From positions 6,834,501-6,898,500 of the forward strand of contig OX359189.1 of the NCBI GenBank assembly GCA_947172415.1: 64,000 bases of DNA, read 5' to 3'. This DNA is from Chondrosia reniformis (lineage: Eukaryota > Porifera > Demospongiae > Chondrillida > Chondrillidae). Numbering within the stretch: the first letter of the stretch is position 1; every line of letters begins with the position of its first letter. Below, piece by piece: positions 37,019 through 48,153 of the stretch. Both the position numbers and the translations under genes were made by a program. The notes under the pieces are model-generated. The model was not told the DNA's origin and did not search any database. It was given only the letters and a program-made list of their open reading frames with translations.

Positions 37019-37213
37019 AGTCACATATTGACCTGTTTACACCTGTGCGCAATCATGCTTTACATTTTGTACAGAGAGAATACATATTAACTCATAGAAA
37101 AAAAACTACAGCAACTCAGCAACTATAAAATGACTAAGGACTATCTAACTTGAAGAAAATAGGCCTATTGAAACTCATGCATGAGCAACTTTTACAAAGT
37201 CCACATTCTCCTT

Positions 37214-38354
37214 CTATTTCACTAGAAACTGTCCAATCACAGCGGCCACAATGGTGAGTGTCACGCTGAAAGTTCCCTGAGAGAGGGCACCATTACCACC
37301 TCCATTTCCACAATTTTCACTAAAGGGCTATATAAAATGTTAAAAATGAACTTTATACATGTCCAGTTTGTGAAACTCTATATAAAACAAGCCATTGATA
37401 TTCAAGGCAACCTACATCACACAAAATTGCTTCGCAGGCTGAAGGCTCAGTCAATCCACAGGATTCATATACAGTACTAAATGGTGCCAACAATGAGTCT
37501 CCCAAACCAAGCCTATAAAAACAGTTGAAATATTAATTTTAACTATAATAATAAAAATTAAACCCAACACATGCATATGATACTTACGCATTAAAAATTT
37601 CAGTCAAAACTGTATAATAATTGTTGTAACAGCAGCCAAGGGTGGTTTTGACCATATTAAGGGTCTGTAGAATAACAATATAGGAATACACTTTCACCTA
37701 TTATGTACTGAAATAACCATAGTTACTGACTTACTGTAGTACATGTGGAATTGTCACTACAATTGGTTAAACCACACGCCAGAGCAGGTCCTAAAAGCTT
37801 TAATTACCAAGAATGACAAATTTTGATTTAATGTTTATTACAAATTATGATAGGAAACTTACTGCAGAATTTGATGCAACTTCAATAAGGCAAAAGTTGT
37901 CTTGATATTTTGTACAGGCCAGATCAGTGAATATCTTAGAAGAAGCTGTAATCTATGTTATCAAGATATAGTATATACAGTGTCATCAGACTTATATTCT
38001 AGTCTGTTTGGTACAACTTACAATTTTTGCTGTTTGTTCGTCAAGTGAAGGAAGAGTACATTCCTTCAGAAAGTTTGAATAAACATTGATACAAGTTTGC
38101 TCGCAAAACTGACTCAGAAGGTTATCAAAAGCTGCTTTATTTGCAGCAATGACTGGTGCACTAGCATTAAAATTACCAGCAGCAGCTTGTAACTGACCCA
38201 CTAAAAAAGTGAATTCTGTTATGTTGCCCCCAAAACAAGAGTCAACAGATGCTTGATAAGCCTGAGAAGCTGCCACACACTGCTCTGAGATATCCTGACC
38301 AGAGCTAACACCCAACATGGCTAAAGCAAGTACAATGAACAGTTGTCCCTTCAT
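37214..38354 (-). CDS. S2: secreted Cys-rich protein with GPI-like C-terminus
   Basis: Six exons: 38022-38354, 37863-37952, 37735-37797, 37588-37664, 37416-37512, 37214-37327; 774 nt, 257 codons plus stop. Signal peptide 1-20 ends VSSGQ. The mature part has a helical region (CFGGN, FCEQTC, KECT), then LACTKYQDNFC, ALACGLTNCS, TLGCCYNNYY, SCGLTEPSACEAILCD and SENCGNGGGNGAL. It ends TLTIVAAVIGQFLVK, a hydrophobic run at the extreme C-terminus as in GPI-anchored proteins. The donor after exon 5 (GTAGGT) was chosen because it alone keeps the last exon in frame. N-glycosylation sites include NIT, NFNAS and NCS. Function unknown; a surface or secreted, disulphide-rich protein. Confidence 0.75.
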
Positions 38355-38639
38355 GATATCACTGAATATAATGATAGGCTTCTTGTAACACTTAGCTGGT
38401 CCACGAACTCCTCAATAATTCTGTACTATATACACATCTAGTGTTACCATATTTAGCAATACCTAATAAGGAGAGACGGATGTGACACCGAGGAATGTAA
38501 CGATGAACCAAAATATGAAGCACTCCTAGAATAGGATACAAAGTTGGTGAAATCATAATAATGTACAGTCCTAGGCCTGTTATTGGTATTGTTCAGGTAT
38601 GGCTGACTAGCCACAACATATCCCATATACTCCAATGGT

Positions 38640-38738
38640 CATGTGGACACTTACAGTGAAGACTGGTATGGCTGAACAATATGACTGTCACACCTACAGT
38701 GAAGACTGGTATGGCTGAACAATATGACTGTCACACCT
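38640..38738. repeat. Two-copy tandem repeat of about 48 bp
   Basis: CAGTGAAGACTGGTATGGCT followed by GAACAATATGACTGTCACAC occurs twice in direct succession, just outside the left end of the foldback element. Confidence 0.8.
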
Positions 38739-39574
38739 ATATATACAGTACAAGTTACAATATACTAAGGTAATCTAATATAAATAAATAATATAATATA
38801 ATATAATATAATTAATTAATTAATTAAATAATTCATATGGCTCCAAGAAAGGACCTAGAAACAAAATGGGCATATCATCATAAAGTTTAGGGTATAAAAC
38901 TCATTTTAAATTAAGGGATTTTTAATTTAGGCCTCCGTTTGTTAGAAAACAGAGGACAAAGTCTGCATATAAAAGGCCATAGGACTATAGAAAACCTATG
39001 GGAAATTTATATGCAAACAATGTGTTATATTGATAAAAAATTTCAATTTGTCAGATAACTGTGAAATCAACATATATCATGGTACATGTGTATAAGAAAC
39101 GTCTGACGAAGTTTTGCTTAATTAAATGAGCAAAATAATCAAGATATAATGAAGAATTCGAAGTTACGATTGCGCAAGCTGGTGATGTATTATGATGTTC
39201 TTCTAATGCGTCACCAACACCTTCGTATGTCGCTCCGTACACACATTTTGTGAATCATGTGACGTTGCGAAAACGTCACCGACTCGTTGCTAAAGAAGAT
39301 CATCCTTCGAGAACGGCTATGACAAGTCGACGCTCTCCTACGAGGAGCTACCGAACAGGCGAGTTGTAGCGAAGCTTAGATAAAGCGTTTTTGTATACGT
39401 TCCCGTCAAGTTTGAGGCAGAGTTGTTCCTATATTGATGCGAAAGACTGGATTCGTTTGGTCGACCGTATTACTTTGGTAATTTAAGCTCTGTCTTCTCT
39501 TCTTACGTTATCTGTTAATATTTTTACTTGTCCATGTGTAGGAATTAGGAGTGTTTGTTGCGATCATTACGAGA

Positions 39575-39735
39575 ATAAAGCTTTGTTGAGTGTCAGCAAC
39601 ATGAATTTACTAATTTCCTATTTATACTGAATTGTATTCCCACTCCTCATATATTGCTGATGCATGAAGACCTCTGGGTCGAAACGGCCAGAATTAGTAA
39701 ATTCATATTGCTGACTTTCAACTAGGCTTTATTCT
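39575..39735. mobile_element. Hairpin MITE nested in the left palindrome arm
   Basis: Arms GAATAAAGCTTTGTTGA(G)TGTCAGCAA and its complement flank GAAGACCTCTGGGTCGAAAC. The mirror copy is at 40723-40880. It was inside the arm before the arm was duplicated, or was copied with it. Confidence 0.65.
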
Positions 39736-40722
39736 TATCCATGTTAGTACGTTTTCCATGTGTACTACATACAGTAACGAAATTGCTTATAGCGAATGTC
39801 TATAAGTATAGTGAAATACTTTGTTAGCTAATTACACTCAAGTACACTACACAGTGCAAGTTACTAGCAAATATATAAAATATTAAATTACAATCAAGTA
39901 CTACACAGTACAAGTTACAAATTTAAGAGATCCACAGCAGATTTGATTTGCCTTGTGAGGGAGCTAAGAACACCGACGGTTGGTTGCATGCATTGGCATA
40001 ATCAACAGGGTTAGAGACCATTTTGTAACTTGTACACAAGGGACATCATATACGTATATAAAGGCCTTGGCCTTTTATGTCCCTTGTGTACAAGTTACAA
40101 AATGGTCTCTAACCCTGTTGATTATGCCAATGCATGCAACCAACCGTCGGTGTTCTTAGCTCCCTCACAAGGCAAATCAAATCTGCTGTGGTTATTAGCT
40201 GAGACCCCTTTAATACTGGAGCCTTTGTTGATATATGGCATGCAGATGCATCATCTTCAGTCTATACTAAGGTGTGAAAAGGTAATTGGTAGGCCATGTG
40301 TTCTACCTTGCAATTGGATGATCTGTATCAACTACTACTCTCTATGCAGTAGTTGAGGATTTCAAAGCCTGCAACAGTACTAGTGTGACTAAAGTCTTGT
40401 ACTGTTTAAAATACTGATTATCCTAGGGGTCACTTGGATCTCTTTAAATTTGTAACTTGCACTGTGTAGCTAGTACTTGATTGTAATTTTAATATTACAT
40501 AGTCACTTGGATCTCTTAAATTTGTAACTTGTACTGTGTAGTACTTGATTGTAATTTAATATTTTATATATTTGCTAGTAACTTGCACTGTGTAGTGTAC
40601 TTGAGTGTAATTAGCTAACAAAGTATTTCACTATACTTATAGACATTCGCTATAAGCAATTTCGTTACTGTATGTAGTACACATGGAAAACGTACTAACA
40701 TGGATAAGAATAAAGCCTAGTT

Positions 40723-40880
40723 GAAAGTCAGCAATATAAATTTACTAATTCTGGACGTTTCGACCCAGAGGTCTTCATGCATCAGCAATATATGAGGAGT
40801 GGGAATACAATTCAGCATAAATAGGAAATTAGTAAATTCATGTTGCTGACACTCAACAAAGCTTTATTCTCGTAATGATC
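40723..40880. mobile_element. Mirror copy of the nested hairpin MITE
   Basis: Inverted counterpart of 39575-39735, with GACGTTTCGACCCAGAGGTC. It differs by a few bases in the motif (GGACG against CGGCC), giving a handle on arm divergence. Confidence 0.65.
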
Positions 40881-41716
40881 GCAACAAACACTCCTAATTC
40901 CTACACATGGACAAGTAAAAATATTAACAGATAACGTATAAGAAGAGAAGACAGAGCTTAAATTACCAAAGTAATACGGTCGACCAAACGAATCCAGTCT
41001 TTCGCATCAATATAGGAACAACTCTGCCTCAAACTTGACGGGAACGTATACAAAAACGCTTTATCTAAGCTTCGCTACAACTCGCCTGTTCGGTAGCTCC
41101 TTCTCGTAGGAGAGCGTCGACTTGTCATAGCCGTTCTCGAAGGATGATCTTCTTTAGCAACGAGTCGGTGACGTTTTCGCAACGTCACATGATTCACAAA
41201 ATGTGTGTACGGAGCGACATACGAAGGTGTTGGTGACGCATTAGAAGAACATCATAATACATCACCAGCTTGCGCAATCATAACTTTGAATTCTTCATTA
41301 TATCTTGATTATTTTGCTCATTTAATTAAGCAAAACTTCGTCAGACGTTTCTTATACACATGTACCATGATATATGTTGATTTCACAGTTATCTGACAAA
41401 TTGAAATTTTTTATCAATATAACACATTGTTTGCATATAAATTTCCCATAGGTTTTCTATAGTCCTATGGCCTTTTATATGCAGACTTTGTCCTCTGTTT
41501 TCTAACAAACGGAGGCCTAAATTAAAAATCCCTTAATTTAAAATGAGTTTTATACCCTAAACTTTATGATGATATGCCCATTTTGTTTCTAGGTCCTTTC
41601 TTGGAGCCATATGAATTAATTAATTAATTATATTATATTATATTATATTATTTATATTAGATTACCTTAGTATATTGTAACTTGTACTGTATATATATCC
41701 GTATATGTATTTGTAG

Positions 41717-41800
41717 TACGAAAAATTAAGATGGCTAGATTTAATGGTTCGAATTCATTTGGATAAGTTTGGTGCAGTTAGAAAAATCCCTATCACTAAT
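41717..41800 (+). CDS. Isolated exon-like segment of an unknown gene
   Basis: A TTGTAG acceptor, 84 nt open in one frame (28 codons, starting YEKLRWLDLMVRIHLDKF) and a GTAAGT donor fit a phase-0 internal exon. The composition looks coding. It begins 20 bp after the right end of the palindrome, which may have been inserted in its intron. I found no partner exons on either side and do not recognise the protein. It could also be chance. Confidence 0.35.
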
Positions 41801-42888
41801 GTAAGTTCATAATTAAAAACTGTATTGTTATATTTGGATATATGTACAAGAGTTGTTTAAACATGACAACTTAATTAAAACATGGAATATGAATTGTGTT
41901 GATATACGTATATCAGTGGCATGATCCAGGTATAGCTTTACTTTTTTGAAAAAATTAGAGTGAAAATATCTTAGACTGGTAGCTATAGTTAGAACCTTTA
42001 AAAAGAACTACCCAAGTAAAATTCCTGGATCCACCTCAGAGTCTGTATATAATATAGTACATGTATATTTGCCTAGCCCTCAATTGAGTATACGTACATA
42101 TATCTATTAATTTTTCTTTAGATGTGCACGGTACGTACGTATGTGCATATTATATATTTTCATCCATATAAGTGCTTACTATATATAAATAAAAACTAGT
42201 AGTACTAAACTATATAGTAGTACTGTATACACACAAAAAGGAGTTAGTCGTATATTAAACTGAGAATGAGATGTTGGTTTCACTAAGCACTGCAAACCAG
42301 AACCTACAAAATTTACACACATAATATTTATATCTAAATAAAATACTTGTTTTTATTATGGATAAGAACTGATATTATGGATTACCAAATATAAATATTT
42401 TAGGTCTCTTACTAGTCATTATAATTAAAAAGTTCTAATCAACCTGTACCTAACCATATTAAGTACATAGGCAAATGCATGTACATAGAGTGTATCAGGA
42501 ATTGAAGGCGCATGTCTAAGAATGTGAGATTACCAGTTTTACCTGGATCTGCAATCTTTTGACACACATTGATTAGACAACTCAGTAATTCTGTATACTA
42601 ATCTGTATATACACCTTAAGTGCTTCATCTCATATTCTTTTACTTATACCCATAAATCACAATCTATTAAATTCGTATTTGATTCCAGAAAAACAGTAAC
42701 ATTAAAGTAAAACTATTAAAGACAAGCTGAAATTATAACATCACTATCATAATATGAACCACATATAGAGCAGTATATATACATACATGTACATGTACGT
42801 ACATAACATTTATCACCTACGTATATATACATACTTAGATATTATGTAATACAATGTTATGCATGCTATAAAATATAAATATGATTAC
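41801..42888. other. Intergenic AT-rich DNA; nothing recognised
   Basis: No convincing exon, repeat or RNA gene. The last part lies just 3' of the R8 stop and should hold its polyadenylation site. Confidence 0.5.
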
Positions 42889-44360
42889 TTATGCCTTATA
42901 AGTCTTGGTAATAGATCTTTGTCTACTATAAGATTGATCACTACTTTCAACTTTCTCTTCCTTCTCTTTTCCTCTATTAACAGAAGTTTGTCTTTCCCTG
43001 ATGTACAAAAATATTTAAAAGAATAATAGACCTGCTGAAGTACTTTGAAAAACAGAAACATTAAGAATCAAATAATGAGCATATCAAAGCTTAAGATTGG
43101 CTCTTGATCAAATAACATATCTTTTGTAATTAAAAAAACATGCAATAAATGATCAGAATACATATTTACTATACACTGGATGTAAAGCTGTATGCACACA
43201 CTTACAAAAGGTTTCCATCACATTGCTTTAGCGAGTTGATTGTACCCTTTACAAGTAGAGAAAATTAATATAGATCCAATGTAATAAGTACACACTCGAG
43301 TTTTACATAAACAGATAGACTTATACCTTGCACTGTTGCATGGATTCAGTTTGTTCAGAATCTGATGGTGGTATATCATCCTTCTCTTTCCTTTTTACAG
43401 TCCAACAACACACTTTGTGGCGATAACATACAAAGATACCACCCAAAACAGCAGCAAGGAATATTAACCCTCCAATGAAACCTCCAATAATCTTCATTTT
43501 AGCAGTGTCTGAAGATGGAGTTGTGGCTAGTCGTGCAAACAATATATAATATAGCCTGATGCTATACAATGTATGGAGGTAGGTATTATAATATTATTAT
43601 ATATGGTAATTCACTAATTATCAGCTCTTACAGACGGTATAGGTTATGTCATGAATAGGACTACACTTACTTTATATTATCAATTACCTTGTTTTTCTGA
43701 TTCCTTAGTTGGTGTAACATCATTTTGGCAGAAGGATGAACCTAAATTCATGTACATGTACAGGCATTAAAGACATATACAAAAAAACATATTATATTAT
43801 AGTATGTTTCTACAGGTTCGAGGTATGCTAAATGTCAAATTGACCAGCTAGTAGTAATTATTAATGAAAGTAAATTTAGCTAATAAAAGGATGATCCAGA
43901 GACTAACTTGCGACATTTAGTATTGCCGCTTGGCTAAACTCTCTACTTTCAGCTGACTGACAGCTAATATTAGCTCCGTCGTCAGTCAATGAAACATTGA
44001 GAACTGTAAGATGGCTGGGATTAGCGAAAATGTTTCCATCCTCAGATCCGAGTCTAAAATTGAGTACTGCCGAATTGAGTAAGCCGGTCGTCAAGCCGCT
44101 CTGATTCGCAATACCTTTCAAGCCATAAATGTACCAAAGGGACATGCCGCTATCAGGCGAGCAGCTAAAGTGCTGACTGTTTCCTTCGCATAAGTGAAGC
44201 AATCCACTAGGTCTTAACAAAGTGCCTGAAGATAAGTGCAAAAGAATTTAAAATTATTAATTATCTTATATGTTGGACACTCAAGTACATAGTGTCAGCA
44301 CTTACCACTGAAAGTAGGCAACAAAACATTTAATACAAAACTATAACTAAAAATCCCCAT
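42889..44360 (-). CDS. R8: single-Ig receptor without tyrosine signalling motifs
   Basis: Six exons: 44306-44360, 43908-44225, 43688-43741, 43327-43526, 43206-43246, 42889-42997; 777 nt, 258 codons plus stop. Signal peptide ends LLPTFS. The Ig-like domain (HLCEGN, FSCSP, LWYIYGL, DDGANISC) is the same family as in R7 and R9. There is no FN3 or third domain, only an 18-residue Ser/Thr/Lys stalk. A transmembrane helix (IIGGFIGG and onward) is preceded by a lysine; the tail is strongly charged (RGKEKEEKVE) and ends SITKTYKA. No ITIM or NPxY motif. It is divergent from R9 with 166 bp between starts. It could be the non-inhibitory or adaptor-using member of a pair; this is inference. Confidence 0.75.
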
Positions 44361-44526
44361 CCGCCATTTAATTAACCAACTAAATTAACCAAAGGTATTT
44401 ACCCAAAAAGCACGTGACATGTAGACTAACCATAGTATCTATGACTACACCATATAAACCCCGGTTCGTTTATTGTGTAACTGTATATTAGCAGTCAGCC
44501 AGTAAGTAACTGTATTATTTTGAAAT
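44361..44526. promoter_or_regulatory. Shared divergent promoter of R8 and R9
   Basis: 166 bp between opposite start codons. It contains a palindromic E-box CACGTG (44411-44416) and, toward R9, CATATAAACC at 44450-44459, a possible TATA-like element. Binding is not demonstrated. Confidence 0.5.
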
Positions 44527-47500
44527 ATGATACTATTCACTCTTCTTCTGATCTTACTGTCGAAGAAACCAGTTCCAATTGATGGCAGTGGTAGGTGATT
44601 AATAAATCTCAAAACAAGCAACTCAGTGGTCAATTATATTTAGTGATTCGAATATATCTTTGCAACCGTTGAAGTGAATATAGTGTCTCTGAATAATTGA
44701 GAAAATAATTAAGTTTATATATATCCAATGCAAAACATTAATTAAGTTTATATAAATCCAATGCAGTTTATACGATAAATTATAATAGTGAGAAGTCTAG
44801 ACAACTCAAAGTTGTGCTTAATGGAACTGTCACTCTTCTATTTCACTATATTAGTGACTCTTCTTCCTTTTGGCTCACTGGAGCTTTGTGATGGTGATGA
44901 ACAGCATTTTCAATGTAGGCCTAAAAATAACAGTCTCTCTGTCTGGTGTATAAGTGGTCTTAGTGGTTTGGAAGACATAAATGGAGTAACTGCTAAAAGT
45001 TTGAGTGATAATTTTGGTGAAAAATTTCATACAAATGATACTGACTCATTTACCTATCCATCCACACTTACTGTTCACAGTATAACTGTTAAAGATACAG
45101 GTGCAGTCATTAAATGCCGAAGTGGAATTCTAGATTATTCACATTTTAGCAATGCTGCTGTACTCTCTGTCGGTTAGTTTCAATGAAAAGAGAACTAATG
45201 AGACTACATAATCTTACGATATATTTTGTTTATATATCTTAAGGTATTCCCAACTGTAACATTGAGATAGAAGTAACAAAACTCAGGAATAGTATATTTG
45301 AGAACATGGTTATTTGGAATATCAGCTCGTGTAATGTGCAACCAACAGAGTATGAGTTAACATGGGCAGAAATAGGCAGTCCAATCCCAATTAGTGGAAC
45401 CTCTGGGAAGATTACTCAGAACTTTTATTCTTTAAAGTTACCATTCTGTAAGGTCTACAGAGTGACAGTTCACCTTTACAATAAATGTGGAGTTGGAAAT
45501 AGTGCAGATATCACACTATACCAAGATAGGCATCCAATGGGTGAGATGAGTGATTGCTAGCCTAAGAAATATTATGTATTATATTCATTACTTGTATCAT
45601 ATTTGTATTATAGCATTGACCTCAGAAAATGTGACGGGAATCTTCCAATTGATTATGCCAAAGAAAGTCTGTCCTACAACTCCAATAATACTTCATATCA
45701 ATGTAAGAACAATGTAGTTGCATTGTATATATCGGATGTATTCATCTGAATTTGAAAGTATATATGTGAATTGCTTTTAATTGGAATTGAAACACCAGAG
45801 CAAAGTTTAGTATATATAAAACCTATAAATGATATGATGTATAGATAAATATAAATATACGTATATATGTACATGTGAATGAAATTCATTTATTAAAAAT
45901 TGATAATAATATTATCAAGTTTATGTCATGAATATAAAGTTTTTTTAATTGCATATGTATAATATATGATATGTACTTTGTGTTTCAAAGACCTCACATT
46001 TTAGTCATCACAAATATCTATGCAAAGGGGAATTGATGCTCCATGTCAGTGTGACTAACCAGGTTGGTGAAGAACGGCATTCAGAAATCCTCATTTTCAA
46101 CGGAAGTGCAGAGGAACATGCTAGTAATATAGTCATGGCTAATTTTGTACCTCAATTAATTTTGGGGAGCAGCATTTTAATTTTGTCTATTGAAGAACTG
46201 AACATTTCAGAAACCTACATGCTTCCAGGTTGGAGATCATATATACAGTGAACAATATGTCAAACATATGTTAGACTCAAAAAGGCCTAATACTTCATCT
46301 TTGAGTTTTTAAGTTCATACATAAGCATCACCAACATAAAATAAACCAGTTTATATATACAGACATTTTGATCCACAAGTAGATCTTTGTCAGTAATTGC
46401 CTGTTGAATTTAATGTTATTAATTCATGCATACATATATAGAAATGAAATGGTTAAATAATTTTGGGAAAATTATTATCTTATTTTTATACCAATTTAAT
46501 TTAGAATATACACTTGTTATCCATTACATGGCCGCCATTTGTATATTTTTTCTATTACATTATATAGAGATACACGTGCTCAAGGTTTCATGGTTGTTGC
46601 ATGGCAGCAACACTGTTGTTGTTACTTGTAAAACCAGTTGCCCTGGAGAAAGTTTAAATAGTGAATTTAAATGTCAGTCTTACTTTCACAATAACAAAGA
46701 TCATAAAGCTATTGCACCATTTATGAAAGGAATTGCTTTGCTGAAGCTAAGTATTGTCAGTGATCAATTGCAAATGAATTTAAAAGTCCTAGAAGTTGAA
46801 TTACTACAAAATGGTACAATTATTGAAAGGAAGACAATTATCATTGACTATGAAGTCAATATGGAAAACACCATCAATAGTTAGTGCATTATGATTATTG
46901 TATATGTCAAATGCACATATATAGGCTTATAAATGTATGACATGCATAGCCTCACATTCATGTCAACGGTAGAAAAATATTTTAGTATCTTTTAGGTTTA
47001 TGCATGAGTTTATTACATGTCCATACGTTTATATAATGATTAAAGATTAAATACATTATTGCAAACATATACTTCTTTATTATGTTTTCAGAGAGTACAG
47101 TCAGAGCTATTGTTTTGGCAGCTAGCTTGCTAGTGATTGGTGGAATTATTGCAATTATCTTGTTTTTATCTGTTTGTTTTGTGTACAATTGGTGTAGAAG
47201 AGATCGTGATAGTAATTGGAATTCATCAGGTATGTATTTTATATTATTCTACTCTGACTTGCAATTGCTATATATATATACCATCCCAAATAATTGCCCT
47301 GATATGAGGGGGGGAATATAGCCGCACTATATAGATTATACAGTTAACACCTTTGTATCAATGCATGATATACTTTCATCCAGTATTCCAGGTAATTATA
47401 AAGCAGCTGATTGATCAAAAAAGTAGTCATTAATCTATAATGTTGATATAGACTGTCCCTCCACTTCCATATATACCTTTAATTTGGGTGCACATATATT

Positions 47501-47847
47501 ATAGATGTTCTAGCTATATATAGCTATGTGTATTGCCAGACTATACTAATGATCATATACAATGAATATAAATTGTTTCATGATGGTTCGCTCATATATA
47601 TTTTGTATATACATCATATAGGTCTATATAATCACTTAAGTTTTTTATATCACTTTATTGGTATTTTAATATAGTTATGCAAGATTATGAAGTTTCGCAA
47701 AATTTTGAAGGAATTAATAATACTGTCACTTATAAGAATTGCATACACAAAGAAAAAGTAATCTATGACGAGCCAATGAATATTATACATATGCCTGATA
47801 AGGAGAACATTGACATGACCACTAATCCTGCTTATGATGAATTGTAA
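44527..47847 (+). CDS. R9: four-domain receptor with NPAY tail
   Basis: Eight exons: 44527-44590, 44855-45172, 45244-45540, 45614-45702, 45991-46228, 46568-46879, 47092-47229, 47675-47847; 1629 nt, 542 codons plus stop. Signal peptide (FTLLLILLS); Ig domain (LELCDGD, FQCRP, VWCISGL, DTGAVIKC); FN3 (NMVIWNIS, YELTWAE, YRVTVHLYNKCG); split third domain; fourth Cys-rich domain (VVVTCKTSC, EFKCQS); transmembrane helix, then WCRRDRD; tail with DYEV (Y490), TYKN (Y505), IYDE (Y516) and C-terminal NPAYDEL (Y539). The Ig exon start at 44855 was chosen because its VTLLPFGSLELC aligns with other family exons and keeps phase 1. Its neighbour R10 is convergent, 306 bp apart at the stops. Confidence 0.85.
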
Positions 47848-48153
47848 TGTATACAAATTTACACCATGGAACGTGTATATATCTGCTTGTGATAGATTAC
47901 ATTAATTTAAAAATGATGATTAGCAAGTATAAAGTGAAATACAGAAGTATTATATACACTATATACTAGTATTATATATCTATATAGTTTTTTCTAACTG
48001 CTTTTCCATGCAATATATTAAATTTTTTACATGTACGTATGCCTATGTAAATCATATGTAAATCAGTGGTATAATATTCTTTTGTATCCATGTTCTCAGA
48101 TAAGTGATCATGACTTCACCATATAACAAAATAAAGCTTTAGCAATGTACATT

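Larger units (their letters stand above)
32528..38520. repeat. Segmental tandem duplication, unit 2 (contains S2)
   Basis: Aligned to unit 1 throughout, but about 1.5 kb longer because of interruptions near 33,500-33,850, 34,160-34,740 and 35,240-35,900. Apart from S2, only repeats are seen. The extra stretches have no recognisable coding content. Confidence 0.8.
38739..41697. mobile_element. 3-kb near-perfect palindrome (foldback-type element)
   Basis: The left arm, 38739 to about 40060, reads inverted in the right arm to 41697. The ends are ATACAGTACAAGTTACAATA and its complement, and the centre lies near 40062 around a GGCCTTGGCC-type core. The arms look more than 97 percent identical over 1.3 kb; the right arm has about 310 extra bases (40190-40500) including a 70-bp tandem repeat. 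Matching frames in the two arms (39051-39242 minus, 41205-41396 plus) are mirror copies with no recognisable domain. No transposase was found, so this is non-autonomous or of unknown class. A solo end lies at 16371-16545. Confidence 0.8.

Noticed and set aside
40030-40356. 108-codon open frame across the palindrome centre
   Set aside because: It starts in one arm and runs into asymmetric sequence, without splice context or family resemblance.
39051-41396. Two 63-codon frames in the palindrome as a conserved gene pair
   Set aside because: They are mirror copies of one sequence by construction, so their similarity says nothing about selection; no domain recognised.
44788-44860. Alternative R9 start with leader MELSLFYFTILV
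   Set aside because: A strong acceptor at 44854/44855 keeps phase 1 and aligns VTLLPFGSLELC with other family exons, and a proper leader exon exists at 44527. An alternative isoform is possible but not needed.
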